From Gnetum montanum (Eukaryota; Streptophyta; Gnetopsida; Gnetales; Gnetaceae), in contig MNCI01027046.1 of assembly GCA_015680685.1 (NCBI GenBank), forward strand, positions 502,770 through 566,769: a stretch of DNA of 64,000 nt. Direction: 5' to 3'. Positions 1 to 10,117 of this stretch are shown here, one piece after another (the first letter of the stretch is position 1; every line of letters starts with the position of its first letter). The notes under the pieces are model-generated. The model was not told where the DNA came from. It saw only the letters and a program-made list of their open reading frames with translations, and did no database searches. A program made the position numbers and the translations under genes.

Positions 1-350
1 CTGTTCACGCTCAGCATATACGCTATAGAAACCTTCAGCGTATACGCCGTAGAAGCCTTCAGCATATACGCTGTGTAAATAGTCTACGCCAAACACTATA
101 AATGATCTACGAACAGTCAACGTATACGCTGATAAAATCGTCTACGCTTCATGCCGGTAAAATTTGTTTACGCTGTGCATTGACGAAAACTGATTAGGCT
201 ACAAACAACTTAGGCTATGTGCAGTATACGCTCTACGCTCTAAAAACCCTCCACGCTGTGAACTTACGCTCAGCATATAGAAATCCTCTACGCTATCTGT
301 CTACGCTAACTATCTACGCTGGGCGTATACGCCGAAACCCTCTACGCCGG
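1..350. repeat. Dispersed palindromic GCGTATACGC repeats
   Basis: Irregularly spaced copies of variants of the 10-bp perfect palindrome GCGTATACGC, mixed with TCTACGCTGAG-like words. Many units carry TG or CA in place of CG, as expected from deamination of methylated CpG. The same words recur in the LTR at about 6275-6650. No coding potential is convincing here. By comparison with the second element copy, this stretch lies on the downstream side of the antisense gene's first exon. Confidence 0.7.
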
Positions 351-672
351 GGTCTGAGTCTCTATGCTGACACTTGAACCTCTATGCTCACGCTGAGCCT
401 CTATGCCCGAGTTGGAAGTTTNAGCCTAGGCAGACACTGTAGCATGGCCTCGCTCTCCTCCACGAAAGTCAGGTCAAGTCCCTTTCTCCCCTGGCCTTCC
501 ACCTCCTTGCCTTTGCCCATCTCGGCATCCTCTATGCTAAGATCGACAGGTCTACGCTGAGGGTCAAAATTGCTCACGCTTACGCAGAGCCTCTACGCCG
601 GGGTCTGAGTCTCTATGCTGACACTCGAACCTCTATGCTCACGCTGAGCCTCTATGCCCGAGTTGGAAGTTT
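339..672. repeat. 83-bp direct duplication near an N
   Basis: Positions 339-421 and 590-672 are almost identical (one T/C difference noticed). The left copy ends exactly at the single N at 422. The intervening 168 bases hold the antisense first exon. The pattern looks like an unresolved contig overlap, but a real local duplication is not excluded. Confidence 0.6.
423..520 (-). pseudogene. First exon of antisense gene, element copy A (partial)
   Basis: Read on the minus strand from an ATG at 520-518, this encodes a short Lys/Gly/Glu-rich N-terminus followed by FVEESEAMLQCLPR. The matching place in element copy B (ATG at 15375) reads FMEESEELL, a stop, then RLPQ, also after a Lys/Gly-rich start. 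A is open where B has two stops. The exon runs into the N at 422, so its 3' end and splice donor are not visible; the rest of the gene would lie beyond the left edge. The product is not recognised. It is classed as a partial gene because only exon 1 can be seen. Confidence 0.55.
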
Positions 673-821
673 ATGCTTACATCGGAGTTGGAAGTTTACG
701 TTGGGGTTTCGATCGTTTACGCTTACGCTCAGGTTTCATCATCTACGCTTATGCTCAGGATTTACGCTCGATGTCTATGCTCGCTACAAATTCCATGTGG
801 TAACAAATGACGCCCCTACCC

Positions 822-829
822 TATTTATA
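822..829 (-). promoter_or_regulatory. TATA box for the antisense gene of copy A
   Basis: The minus strand reads CACTATAAATAGGG here, about 300 nt upstream of the antisense ATG at 520. Copy B has a comparable minus-strand TATA at 15497-15504, about 120 nt upstream of its ATG. A similar element in two diverged copies favours function in the ancestral element. Present activity is unknown. Confidence 0.5.
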
Positions 830-1020
830 GTGCTCCAACGCTACCGCCGCCGCCGCCTTCCGGTTTGCCTCTTTTTGCCTTTTTTCAAAATTTGTCCAAA
901 AAATATATATATATTTAAAAAAACGAATATTACTATATCCCGATTCCCTTGTAAACCAACTTCAGAAGTCCACATCGAACATTTTGGCGCAAAATCTCTT
1001 GTGCAAATTTTTCGATAAAC

Positions 1021-1135
1021 ATACGACCCGGTATGGCCTTAAACTGCCATGACAGCCTGGTAAGGCCTTAAACTGCCACATACAAATTCCCTTTGGCCCG
1101 GTAAGGCCTTAAACTGCCATGCATCCCGGTGTGAT
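1021..1135 (+). repeat. CCGGTA..TTAAACTGCC motif repeats before pol A
   Basis: Three successive units of the form CCGGTA(T/A)GGCCTTAAACTGCCA in about 110 bases, plus a weaker CCCGGTGTGATGATAAAC. The same motif precedes pol B near 15830 and is multiplied after both pol genes and after the protease. Confidence 0.7.
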
Positions 1136-1202
1136 GATAAACCATCATAACGCATGTACACACGACTTACGCTGCCAGAAAACATGGAATAATGCCTGTT
1201 AG

Positions 1203-1229
1203 CTCATCTTGCTCTCTGTTCATTGGCAG
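1203..1229 (+). promoter_or_regulatory. Putative 3' splice acceptor before pol A
   Basis: A pyrimidine-rich run ending TTGGCAG (AG at 1228-1229) lies 10 nt before the first pol ATG at 1240. Copy B has the same arrangement, TTGGCAG with AG at 15964-15965 and ATG at 15977. Ogre-type elements of the Tat lineage are known to remove an intron between protease and pol, so an acceptor is a reasonable reading. The partner donor was not identified. Confidence 0.45.
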
Positions 1230-1239
1230 GAGCAAGCCG

Positions 1240-4200
1240 ATGGATTATCAGCATTTATCCGCACCGTTAATCATCGATGGGCCGCACGGAAAGATTGCAA
1301 GGGACATCGACATAAGTCTCATCCACTTAAGTTTATCAACAGACAATGCAGTCATAACCTCAACACAACAAACACTAGACAACTACAAAGGTATGACAAA
1401 GCCCCTCGACATAGAAGCTGAAAACATTATCGAAGACCCGTTGACCGAAACCCCTATCACCATGCCCGATGGAGAAATTAAAATATTAAAACTAAGTACA
1501 TTACTGCAACCTCAACTAGCAAAAGACATAGAGGATGTGCTTAGGGACAACATAAAGGCATTCGCTTGGTCATACACGGACATGCTTGGATTGGACCCTC
1601 GAATTGTCCAGCATAATATTATCCTTGATCCAAAATTGAGGCTAGTAAAACAAAAGGCACGAAAGGTTAAACCTGAGGTGGCATTGGCAGTTCGCAATGA
1701 GATCACCAAGCTTTATCAGGTTGGTTTCATTCGGGCTGTCGATTACGCCGAGTGGGTATCCAACATGGTTATTGTCCCGAAAAAGAACGGAAGCATTCGC
1801 CTATGCATTGACTTCCGCAACCTTAACGTTGCAACCATAAAAGATGATTTTCCCCTGCCCAGCATCGATCAACTCGTTGACTCGACCGCTGGGCATGCCC
1901 TATTATCTTTTATGGATGGCTTCTCAGGATACAACCAAATACGTATTAACCCGGAGCATCAGCTCCAGACTACCTTTATCACACCATGGGGAAGTTATAC
2001 AATGATGTCCTTCGGCCTCAAGAACGTTGGGGCCACATATCAAAAGGCGATGGCATTCATCTTTAGTGATTACATGTTACACTCGCTCAACGACTACATG
2101 GACGACATTGTGGTTAAGTCAAAGACATCAGAACAACATGTACAAGATCTTGACTTAGTACTAAAACGTTGTTTAAAATATGAGCTGAGACTTAACCCAA
2201 AGAAATGTGTCTTTGGGGTCAAAATAGGCAAAATGCTTGGATTCATAGCCTCGGAAGCAGGGATACGAGTAGACCCCGATAAAGTTAAGGCCATAACAAA
2301 CTTAAAACCACCTGGTAACCTTACCGAACTTCGAGGTCTACAAGGTAGATTACAGTTCATTAGAAGGTTCATAGAAAAACTAATAGACAAATTAAAACCT
2401 ATGAATCACTTGTTACGCAAGAACGTCCATTTGGAATGGACTCCCCAGTGCCAACAAGCATTCGATAATATTAAAATGGCACTTGCCAGATTACCCACGG
2501 TTTATCCACCTCAAAATGATAAACCATTTTACATCTACCTCGCAACTTCGGATTCATCAATCGCGTCCATCCTTTGCCAGAAACAAGATAATGGAACCGA
2601 AGTCCCTATCTACTACTTGAGCCATGCATTAGTAGGCCATGAGAAGAAATACAACAATGTAGAAAGGTCCTGTTTAGCCTTAGTCTTTTCTCTAAAGAAA
2701 TGGTGACATTACCTCTTCCACAATCAAGTTAACATAATTTGCAAGGATAATGTGCTCAGAGGCATCATAGGAAACATTTACGAGACAAGTCGGATAGCAC
2801 GTTGGAAAGCCATGATAGCTGAGTTTGACCTACATTACATAGCGTAATCATCAGTTAAGGGTCAAGCCATAGCAAATCAAATGACCGCATCACCGACGCA
2901 CAATCAAGCAACAATAGAGCCAGAATTCCCAGATGAAAATGTAAGCGCAATAGACATAGTACCCAATGACTACGACGTCATTCTAAACTTTGATGGAGCA
3001 TCCACCTCTCGAGGGGGAAGTGTTGCCGTTGTCATCACCTATCCCTCTAGGGAAATTAGACCCTTTGCTTATCGCTTCAATTTTCGTTGTACCAACAACA
3101 TAGCAGAGTATGAAGGTCTCCTTAGAGGTCTTGCGGCAGCATTGGCTTCAGACATCACACGACTTGTGGTCAGAGGAGACTCACAACTGGTCTTAAACCA
3201 AGTCACAGATATTTATATATGCAAAGCGCAACATCTACAGCCATACTGTGACTTGGCAAAACACTTAATGAGGTGATTCGAAAACATTGATGTGCAACAC
3301 GTCTCTAGAAATGATAATACCATCGCAGACGCACTAGCCACCTTAGCATTAAACATATCGCTCGACATGTTCCACACATTGCCAAGCTCCATAATCATTT
3401 GTGCTAAACCAATAATTGATACCCTTGATACGTTGCCAATAGCGTCTGTTAGTACAACACACGCGATAGAATGGTATGATGACATAAAAGAGTACCTTCT
3501 ACGCGGTGAAACACCGCAACACTTAACGAATGCACAAAAAGATGCGGTACGAAAACGTTCTAGGCAATACGTATTGGTAGGGGACACGTTGTGTCGTCGA
3601 TCCTATGAAGGCATATTGCTAACATGCATTGGTAGTACTAACGCCCAAACCATCGTTGAGCAAGTACACGACGGACTATGCGGAGGACACATAGCACCAA
3701 AAGCAATGGCAACAAAGATAAGACGCCTAGGCTATTATTGGCCACACATGGAGTATGATTGTCTCTCCAAGGTTAAAACATGCAGTACCTATCAAAGACA
3801 TAGTAATCTAATCCATGTCCCACCAAATGAGTTACATACAGCGCAAATCACGTGGCCCTTTCAAAAGTGGGGGTTGGACCTTATCAGACCAATAACACCC
3901 TCATCTTCTACAGGGCATAGTTTCATCATAACCGCAACAGAATATTTCACGAAGTGGGTAGAAGCTGTGCCCCTTTGAAAGACCACATCTAAACACGTAT
4001 GCAAGTTCATTCTCGAAAATATTGTAACCCGTTTTGGCATTCCCATGACCATCATCACTGACAACGGGCCACAATTTAACAATGCCGAAACCAAAACCTT
4101 CTGTGAAAGTCTGGGGATCAAAAACTCGTTTTCATCCCCTTACTACCCTCAGAGCAATGGGCAAGCAGAGGCAACAAACAAAACCATCATCACAATACTT

Positions 4201-4707
4201 AAAAAGATGCTTACCCAAAGCAAGAGAAGATGGCACGAACAGCTGGTATACGCATTGTGGGCATATCGCACGACACATCGAACTTCAACAGGTAAAACGC
4301 CATATAGCCTTGTTTACGGTTCAAAAGTTGTTTTACCCTTGGAATTATAGGTATCATCTTTAAGGATCACACTCTTCGAACTCCTGGACGAAGAGCAAAA
4401 CAATGATTTATGCATCATTGACTCGGATTCGGTGGAGGAACGCATACGTGCACTCGATCAGATCGAATGGTACCAAAAACAGCAACGCCAGCGCCATCGG
4501 CACGACATTCATAAGCATCCCATCAAAGAAGGAGACCTTGTACTTAAGGCCATTCAGGAACACTTGGACAAATTCTCAGCCAACTGGGAAGGGCCTTACT
4601 TGATCACCAAAGCATATGACAATGGAGCATTCAAGTTAGCTGATATGGAAGGGCATGAGCTTGCAAATCCTACTAATCACTTGTTCCTAAAACCATTCCA
4701 TATTTGA
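1240..4707 (+). pseudogene. pol: Ty3/gypsy (Tat lineage) pol, copy A: RT-RNH-aRNH-INT
   Basis: One reading frame carries a complete pol order with no frameshift. Reverse transcriptase has DGFSGYNQI and the catalytic YMDD at 2095-2106. A first, degenerate RNase H ends near 2870. A second RNase H (about 2970-3340) keeps four acidic positions (FDGAS, AEYEGL, RGDSQ, IADALA), a marker of the Tat lineage. Integrase has a zinc finger with one Cys changed to Tyr (KTCSTYQ) and a DDE triad at 3877, 4060 and 4168, then a C-terminal domain with WEGPYLI. Five in-frame stops lie at 2704 (TGA), 2845 (TAA), 3274 (TGA), 3976 (TGA) and 4348 (TAG). Two of them face CAA or CAG in copy B, so they look like C-to-T changes. 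No single protein can be made. The ATG at 1240 is preferred to the one at 1192 because the probable splice acceptor lies between them. Confidence 0.9.
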
Positions 4708-4734
4708 GTACAGGCTCAGGTACGTGCGAGTCCT

Positions 4735-5105
4735 AGCGTCACAACTATAAATTGATACCACAGCTCGTCCTGGCATCATGACGGTAAACTAATACCATAG
4801 AGCAGTCCTGGAATCATGACTTAAAACTGATACCACAGCTCGTCCTGGCATCATGACGATAAACTGATACCACATAGCGTCTGCAATAACAATAAACTAT
4901 CATCCATCCGGTATGACAGTAAACTGCCACAGTCTCACTTGCCGGAGTCCGCTAAGACTATAAACTGGTTTGCCTCTTCACGGTCTGCTAAGACTAGAAA
5001 CTGGCAATGTACCGTCCGCCACGTCGCTAAACGGGCAATGTCCAATGGGTTATGACATAAAACTAACCCATGATAGTCCGCTAAGACTATAAACTAGCAA
5101 GTTCA
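4735..5105 (+). repeat. ATGAC..TAAACTG motif array after pol A
   Basis: About ten imperfect units of 35-60 nt, each with a core like GGCATCATGAC then GTAAACT or TTAAAACTG and often GATACCACA. Later units change to GTCCGCTAAGACTATAAACT. The order of unit types matches the array after pol B (19440-19825), so the array is an inherited element component. Confidence 0.8.
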
Positions 5106-5631
5106 TCTCTGGTTCCTCAATGGTTGCATTCAAACTTCATCAGAATCGCTGCACCACTCGCCATCTGCCGATCCTACCAACATTGTCGCCATTCATATAC
5201 AGTGCCTGAACTCTCATCCGATGCCTTCGTTTCATCAGTAGCTGTTTTAAGTCTAAGCTTGCTTATTCACTCATGGTTTTCATGTCTTCTTGAAGTTGTG
5301 TTTCAAGATGACACTCAGAGGTGTTCGTACAAGAATGCACTTTGTCATAAGTAGCAAGGTGAGACGTTGTTCACAGCACACGCGATAAGACTAAATCAAG
5401 CCATTCACTAGTACATCCCCATTTCCCGGTATATTTCCTATCTATTCATCAACATACTCTACTCAGCCACACCTCTGATACACCTAGTACACTCAAAACT
5501 TTGAGCACATTGTTGCGCACTGCAACACCTTTAAGCAGTCGCAACACACAACATAGCACTTGAACATGAGTACAAGATCAAAACATTTTCTCCCAAATAT
5601 ATATATATATATATATATACGAGACGACAGC
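5106..5631 (+). other. Untranslated region between pol A and LTR
   Basis: No gene is supported. Blocks of similarity to 19826-20566 downstream of pol B (for example GTCTTCTTG(A/G)AGTTGTGTTT and GCACATTGTTGCGCAC-like words) show this is the element's 3' untranslated region. It includes a TA microsatellite at about 5598-5620 just before the presumed LTR start. Confidence 0.6.
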
Positions 5632-6274
5632 TGTCTTGAAAACAAATACTCCTATCAAAAACAATTGAGTGACATCCCGTTGCATGACTTTGGCTCTCCG
5701 CCAACAGGCTTCCCCCTTAAACACTAAACAAAGGCCTTGTTCCTCCAAAGAATGCAACACATTATCACGTGGCTTTGGTCTCGCCAACAAGTCCTCTTAG
5801 ACACTAACCAAGAGTCTTGTTCCACCAAAGGACGCACATCGCATGGCTTGATTCCGAGTCTGCTAAACAATGGCTATTGACAAGGACCAACATGATACAC
5901 ACTAGGGCATCCCCTTTACTAAGCACAATCCCTTGGTCAGTTACCAGTCCCCACAATCTCCATTTTCCTACCAGCTACAGATTTCACTTTCCCAATCCTA
6001 TGTACTACGGAACACGGTGCGATGATGTTTAGTCAGGTGGCAAAGGATAATGTCTTTATTGAGTTGCTTGTGGTGTTTTGCACTTCTTTGTCGACACTTC
6101 TCGGGTCAATTCCTCCAAGCGTCAACAAAGAGGGGCCAATGAAACACCACAAAATTTCGAGTTTAGTACTTTTCCAGCAAGAAGCAAGTCCCTGCAACCC
6201 ACGGACGGCCACGGCTACATCTGGTATCAAACATGGCAACTTCGGAGATCAAGATACCTAATTTTCACTAAGTA

Positions 6275-6655
6275 TGCATTCTCAGCGTATAAGCCTAGCG
6301 TATACGCCCAAGTTTACATTCTCAGCATATATGCCCGATGTTCACAGCGTATATGCCTAGCGTACATGACCAGCGTACACGCCTCACTAGTAGGATCAGC
6401 TTGTACGACTGATGTATACGCCCAACATGCAATCCCCGAAGACGGCATGGAAATAGCACTGCAGAGCAAGACTTGGTACGCCCAGTAGCCATCAACGTAT
6501 ACGCCCGGTGTATATGCTCAGCATCCACAGCGTATACGCCCGGTGTATACGCCCAGCACATCCAGCGTATACGCCCAACGTATACGCCTAGAGTCTACGC
6601 CCATCAGATACAGTGTATACGCCCAACGTATACGCCCAGTAGATATAACATGTTG
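6275..6655. repeat. Palindromic GCGTATACGC cluster in the LTR
   Basis: At least a dozen copies or near-copies of (A/C)GCGTATACGCC at 20-35 nt spacing. The core is its own reverse complement. Variants with TATATGC or ATACGCC fit CpG decay. The other LTR has instead repeated CACGCTG and GCGTGAG words at about 21100-21730. The cluster lies upstream of the LTR TATA box, where U3 control sequences would be. Confidence 0.75.
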
Positions 6656-6734
6656 TATACTTGTAAATTTTTATCCTTTTGCACCCGGTCAATGCGTCAC
6701 GTGTCACCTAACCCGAGTCTAGCATCAAAACCTG

Positions 6735-6742
6735 TATAAAAA
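6735..6742 (+). promoter_or_regulatory. LTR TATA box
   Basis: CCTGTATAAAAACCCC lies downstream of the palindrome cluster. The equivalent part of the second LTR has CCCTATAAATACC at 22101-22112. Both are well placed for a U3/R promoter of the retroelement. Confidence 0.55.
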
Positions 6743-7329
6743 CCCCAATTTTTCACTAGAACAAGGTCTGTTTTGGCAATTTTGAATAAACCAGAGAAAA
6801 ATAGAGACGTTGAGAACTTTGTACACTGGACAACCCTGTACGCTGAGCATACAGCCTCTACGCTGTGCCTACAGTGTGAATCAGCCCATAGTCATCCCTG
6901 CATCCACCGGGGCTTTTCGTCCGCCTTGTGTCATAGCCACAACTGCGTTAGACCGGTGCATTGTAACTCTCATTCTGAAATACCATTGTTACATTTTCTT
7001 CCTAAAATCTGTTTCAGTTCGCATTAATTGTTGCATGTATTCTATTTACGCTCTTTTACATTTACGCTACGTTCGCATCAATTACGCTGTTTACGCTCTG
7101 TTTTACGCTTGTTACGTCATTCACGTATAACCCAGCGTATAGCACCTCGGTGTACATTTGGGGAAATCCTTGCCTGATCCGCGTGTGAACCACTCAAGGT
7201 ACTCTACCTTCGTTCATTCCAGCTCACCCTTAGGCAAAGGTAGGGTCTTCTATGCGCATCCGGATATCTCCAAGTCTCTGTTTCCTTCCAGCCGGAGCCC
7301 GACGATTTCGGACGATACACACATTGAGC

Positions 7330-9452
7330 TAAGCATTCGTGCAAATCAAAGATATAGAAGAGGCGACACAAACAAGTAATGACCCAGCCTACTCAACCTT
7401 TAGGAGCCAACATATAAGGAAAGATAAATCCAAAACAACGGTAGCAGCAGTAGCCGAAACAGCTCAACCTAGTCATCTAGGACAAAAAGGAAACAACCTA
7501 TTGTCTCAAACAGATATGAAAGAACCACACCCACTCCTACACCTGAAAATTCCTTTAATAGAAACAACAACATAGGTCATGCCCGTACATTCGAAAGAAA
7601 ATACCCCACTCAATACACACCATTGCCCATGAAGCCTTCACAATTGTTTGATCAACTTCTAAAGGCCGAGCTAATTCAACACAAACAAATGTCTCTTGTG
7701 GCCTCCTAAAGCCACAATCGATTTTTTCAATGGGCCAAAAATCTAGCCTTAGCAACAACCAACGAATCCCCCATTCCAAAAGACTTTAGGTTGGATAGGT
7801 TTTGTGAATATCACCAATGGTGTGGTCATGGGACTGATTACTGCTTTACATTGAAATAGGATCTACAACGAATGATTGATAGGGGTGAAGTAGTATTCGA
7901 CGAGGCAAACCTAGTAAGATCCCAAAACCAATCTATGGGGGTCTACAAGGATCCTCTCAATACCAATGATGCACCATATGTGATTAATACTATCCATGTG
8001 GAAGACAGACAAGATGTTCCTCGAAAACCTTTTGTGATTTGTAGGCCTTCAAAAAACACACCTACCCCAACATATCCTCAAACCTCTTTCATCATGTGCA
8101 CATCCCCCACACCACCAAAACCATTCGTCATCCATGTACCTCCTTCTGTTGCAACCACATCCACACCATCTAAAAATCGACCCATTCCCTTTATGATCCA
8201 AGTGCCAAAATGCCCTAATACACAACCCACCTCCATAACCCTGCAACCTCTGCAGGAACATCTTGTCGATAGACTAACAAGAGAGCCCTTGGAAAGAGAA
8301 AACCATCAACACAAATTGGGATCACCAAAGCCAACACTGCTAAATGTTGTTCCCATGGGTCCACCCGTTAATGAGTCTAGTACGAGTTATCAAAACAAGG
8401 ATAATGTCACGAGTCATGTTCCAAACCTAGCATCCTCAGCTACTAATGTAAAAACCCCTCCACAAGAGATGCGAATGCTGGGTCAAATGGACCAAATCTC
8501 TACAGACAAGGGTGCCCCAAATGGTAAAGACTTAGCGAATGTGTTGACCCAGGTCACACAAGCTTTGAAACAAAAGAATACTTTTTAAAGCCTGTATGAT
8601 CTAGTAATGACTTTACCAGTACATCGAAAAGCTCTCGTGCGTATGTTAACTTCGGTCCTTGTTAGTGAGGACCTTCCTGTAGATGAACCATCCATTCATG
8701 CGGTGTTGTCCACGCAACCTTAGGAATCAAAGACACCATCCCTAGAATTTCGCGCCAAGGACATTAAGCTAAATGAGAAAATAGGAGAAGTTACTATGAC
8801 CCCTATGTTCATAATGATACAAGTCAATCATTTCAAAATACGTAGGGTGCATGTTGATGATGGTGTGGCAACCAATGTAATACCTTTTCCTGTCCTCAAA
8901 AAACTAGAACTTACTAAACAAATACAGCCCATGATAACTTCTTTCCTAAAATCCTTTAGTGGTTCCCATGTTGGAGTGAAAGGTATGGTTACCTTGGATT
9001 TCATAGCCGAGGACCAATTCCCTATATCAGTTGAATTCATAGTGGTTGATGAAATGCTAGGGTTTAATTTAATCGTAGGACATCCTTGGCTAGCTCAACT
9101 TAAAGTTGTATCCTCACCAATCCATCAGGAGATCCACCTATCTTACGAGGGTGGTGAGATCATCATATATGGGGATGCAATAGTACCACCTACTTCCTCA
9201 CACCCTAGAGTAGATCACGAGTTGAAAATTGAGTTCGTTAAGCATAAGCAAGGAACCATGAGCATACTTCAAAACATAAATCCAACGTTAACTTCCAATC
9301 CTACTGAAACTGAAAAAACACCAGACAATACAAACACAGGCATCATCCCTATTGATGTCTTTTGGTCGGAATTACCCTTTGATATCACCGATGAAGGGGA
9401 AGATGAGTATAAGATCTTACCCACATGCCCAACCCCACATGTTAAGCTATAA
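7330..9452 (+). pseudogene. gag-pro: gag (C-terminal part) and aspartic protease, copy B
   Basis: A single frame runs from about 7597 to 9452. The gag part has the Tat-type zinc-knuckle region FCEYHQWCGHGTDYC near 7800-7850, followed by LK, a stop, then DLQRMIDRGE, and a proline-rich linker. The protease (8796-9452) shows VHVDDGVATNVIP, where D-D-G stands in the position of the usual active-site D-(S/G)-G, and a VGHPWL flap-type motif. Four in-frame stops lie at 7707, 7857, 8586 and 8721. Upstream sequence at 7339-7575 is in another frame and may be gag remnant. The 5' untranslated region and capsid part seem deleted, because LTR-like sequence lies almost directly against gag. Confidence 0.75.
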
Positions 9453-9494
9453 AAGATTAAGAAGCAACTCAACAAATAGAATTAACTAACAAAT

Positions 9495-9735
9495 GTCCAA
9501 AATAACGTTAAACTACCGATCGTCCGGTATGATGTTAAACTACCAACAAACGTCCCCAATGAGATTAAATTAGCCAAGGTCAGAAATGGCTAGTTCCATT
9601 TAAAACTTTCTGAAAATGTTACTACCTTTGGCCCAACATGGCATAAAACTGGTAATCCTTCGTTCTTGAACAACAGATGCAACAGTCCATCATGACTTTA
9701 AATTGATGTACCCAGCCCGAACTGGCTTTAAACTA
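9495..9735 (+). repeat. TAAACT motif array after the protease
   Basis: About six units such as GTCCGGTATGATGTTAAACTACC, CAACATGGCATAAAACTGG and CATGACTTTAAATTGATG. The motif matches those around both pol genes. Here it lies between the end of protease and the 3' end of the antisense gene. Confidence 0.7.
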
Positions 9736-9739
9736 GAGC

Positions 9740-10117
9740 CAACAAGTTACAAATTCACAAACTCCTGTCATTTTACATTGAATTTTCGTTTACAAGTTAC
9801 AAGTTATAATTTAGATTCATGCACGGTCGTTGCCTTCTTTTTCAAATATTTACCTTACGTTTCGCTTTACATTTTACAAATTTATGTTACCTTTAGTTGC
9901 ACACACATGTTCACAATATTCTCAAGAAAACAAAGAAAAATAATGAAAAACATGAAAAATAACAAAAATATATATGTATATACATGGAACATCGAAGTAA
10001 TGAAGAAATGCAACCATTTTATACCAATCTAGGTCATTACACCAATCTTTATACATTCCATCAAACATCCAAAAAATCTAAAAACACTTAACAGCTTAAC
10101 TCTAATTAACGCAAAGC
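9740..10117. other. AT-rich spacer downstream of the antisense gene
   Basis: No gene is supported. The sequence is AT-rich. By position it would be the 3' untranslated region or flank of the antisense gene, but no single polyadenylation signal was fixed. Confidence 0.4.

Larger units (their letters stand above)
5632..7318 (+). repeat. LTR between pol A and gag of copy B
   Basis: Collinear blocks match 20567-22736. Both begin with TGTCTTG(G)AAAACA, share GAGTCTGCTAAACA(A/C)TGGCTAT and the CGTCAACAAAGAGG(G)GCCAATGAAACACCAC block, have a TATA box, and end with the CTTAGGCAAAGGTAGG-like and GACGATTT blocks. An internal duplication of about 85 bp lies around 5690-5845. The two LTRs are clearly diverged, so this is not one recent element with matching ends. 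Ends are approximate: no clear TG..CA pair, primer-binding site or target duplication was fixed. Confidence 0.6.

Noticed and set aside
1-350. Possible CRISPR-like array of GCGTATACGC units
   Set aside because: Spacing is irregular, units are degenerate, there are no spacers of even length, and the DNA is plant nuclear.
635-1018. Open frame of 127 codons upstream of pol A
   Set aside because: It is made of the CTACGCT-type repeats and AT-rich DNA, has no homology seen, and overlaps the antisense promoter.
4760-4890. TGGTATCAG on the minus strand as a tRNA-Met primer-binding site
   Set aside because: It lies inside the repeated array after pol, on the wrong strand and in many copies, and the match stops after nine bases.
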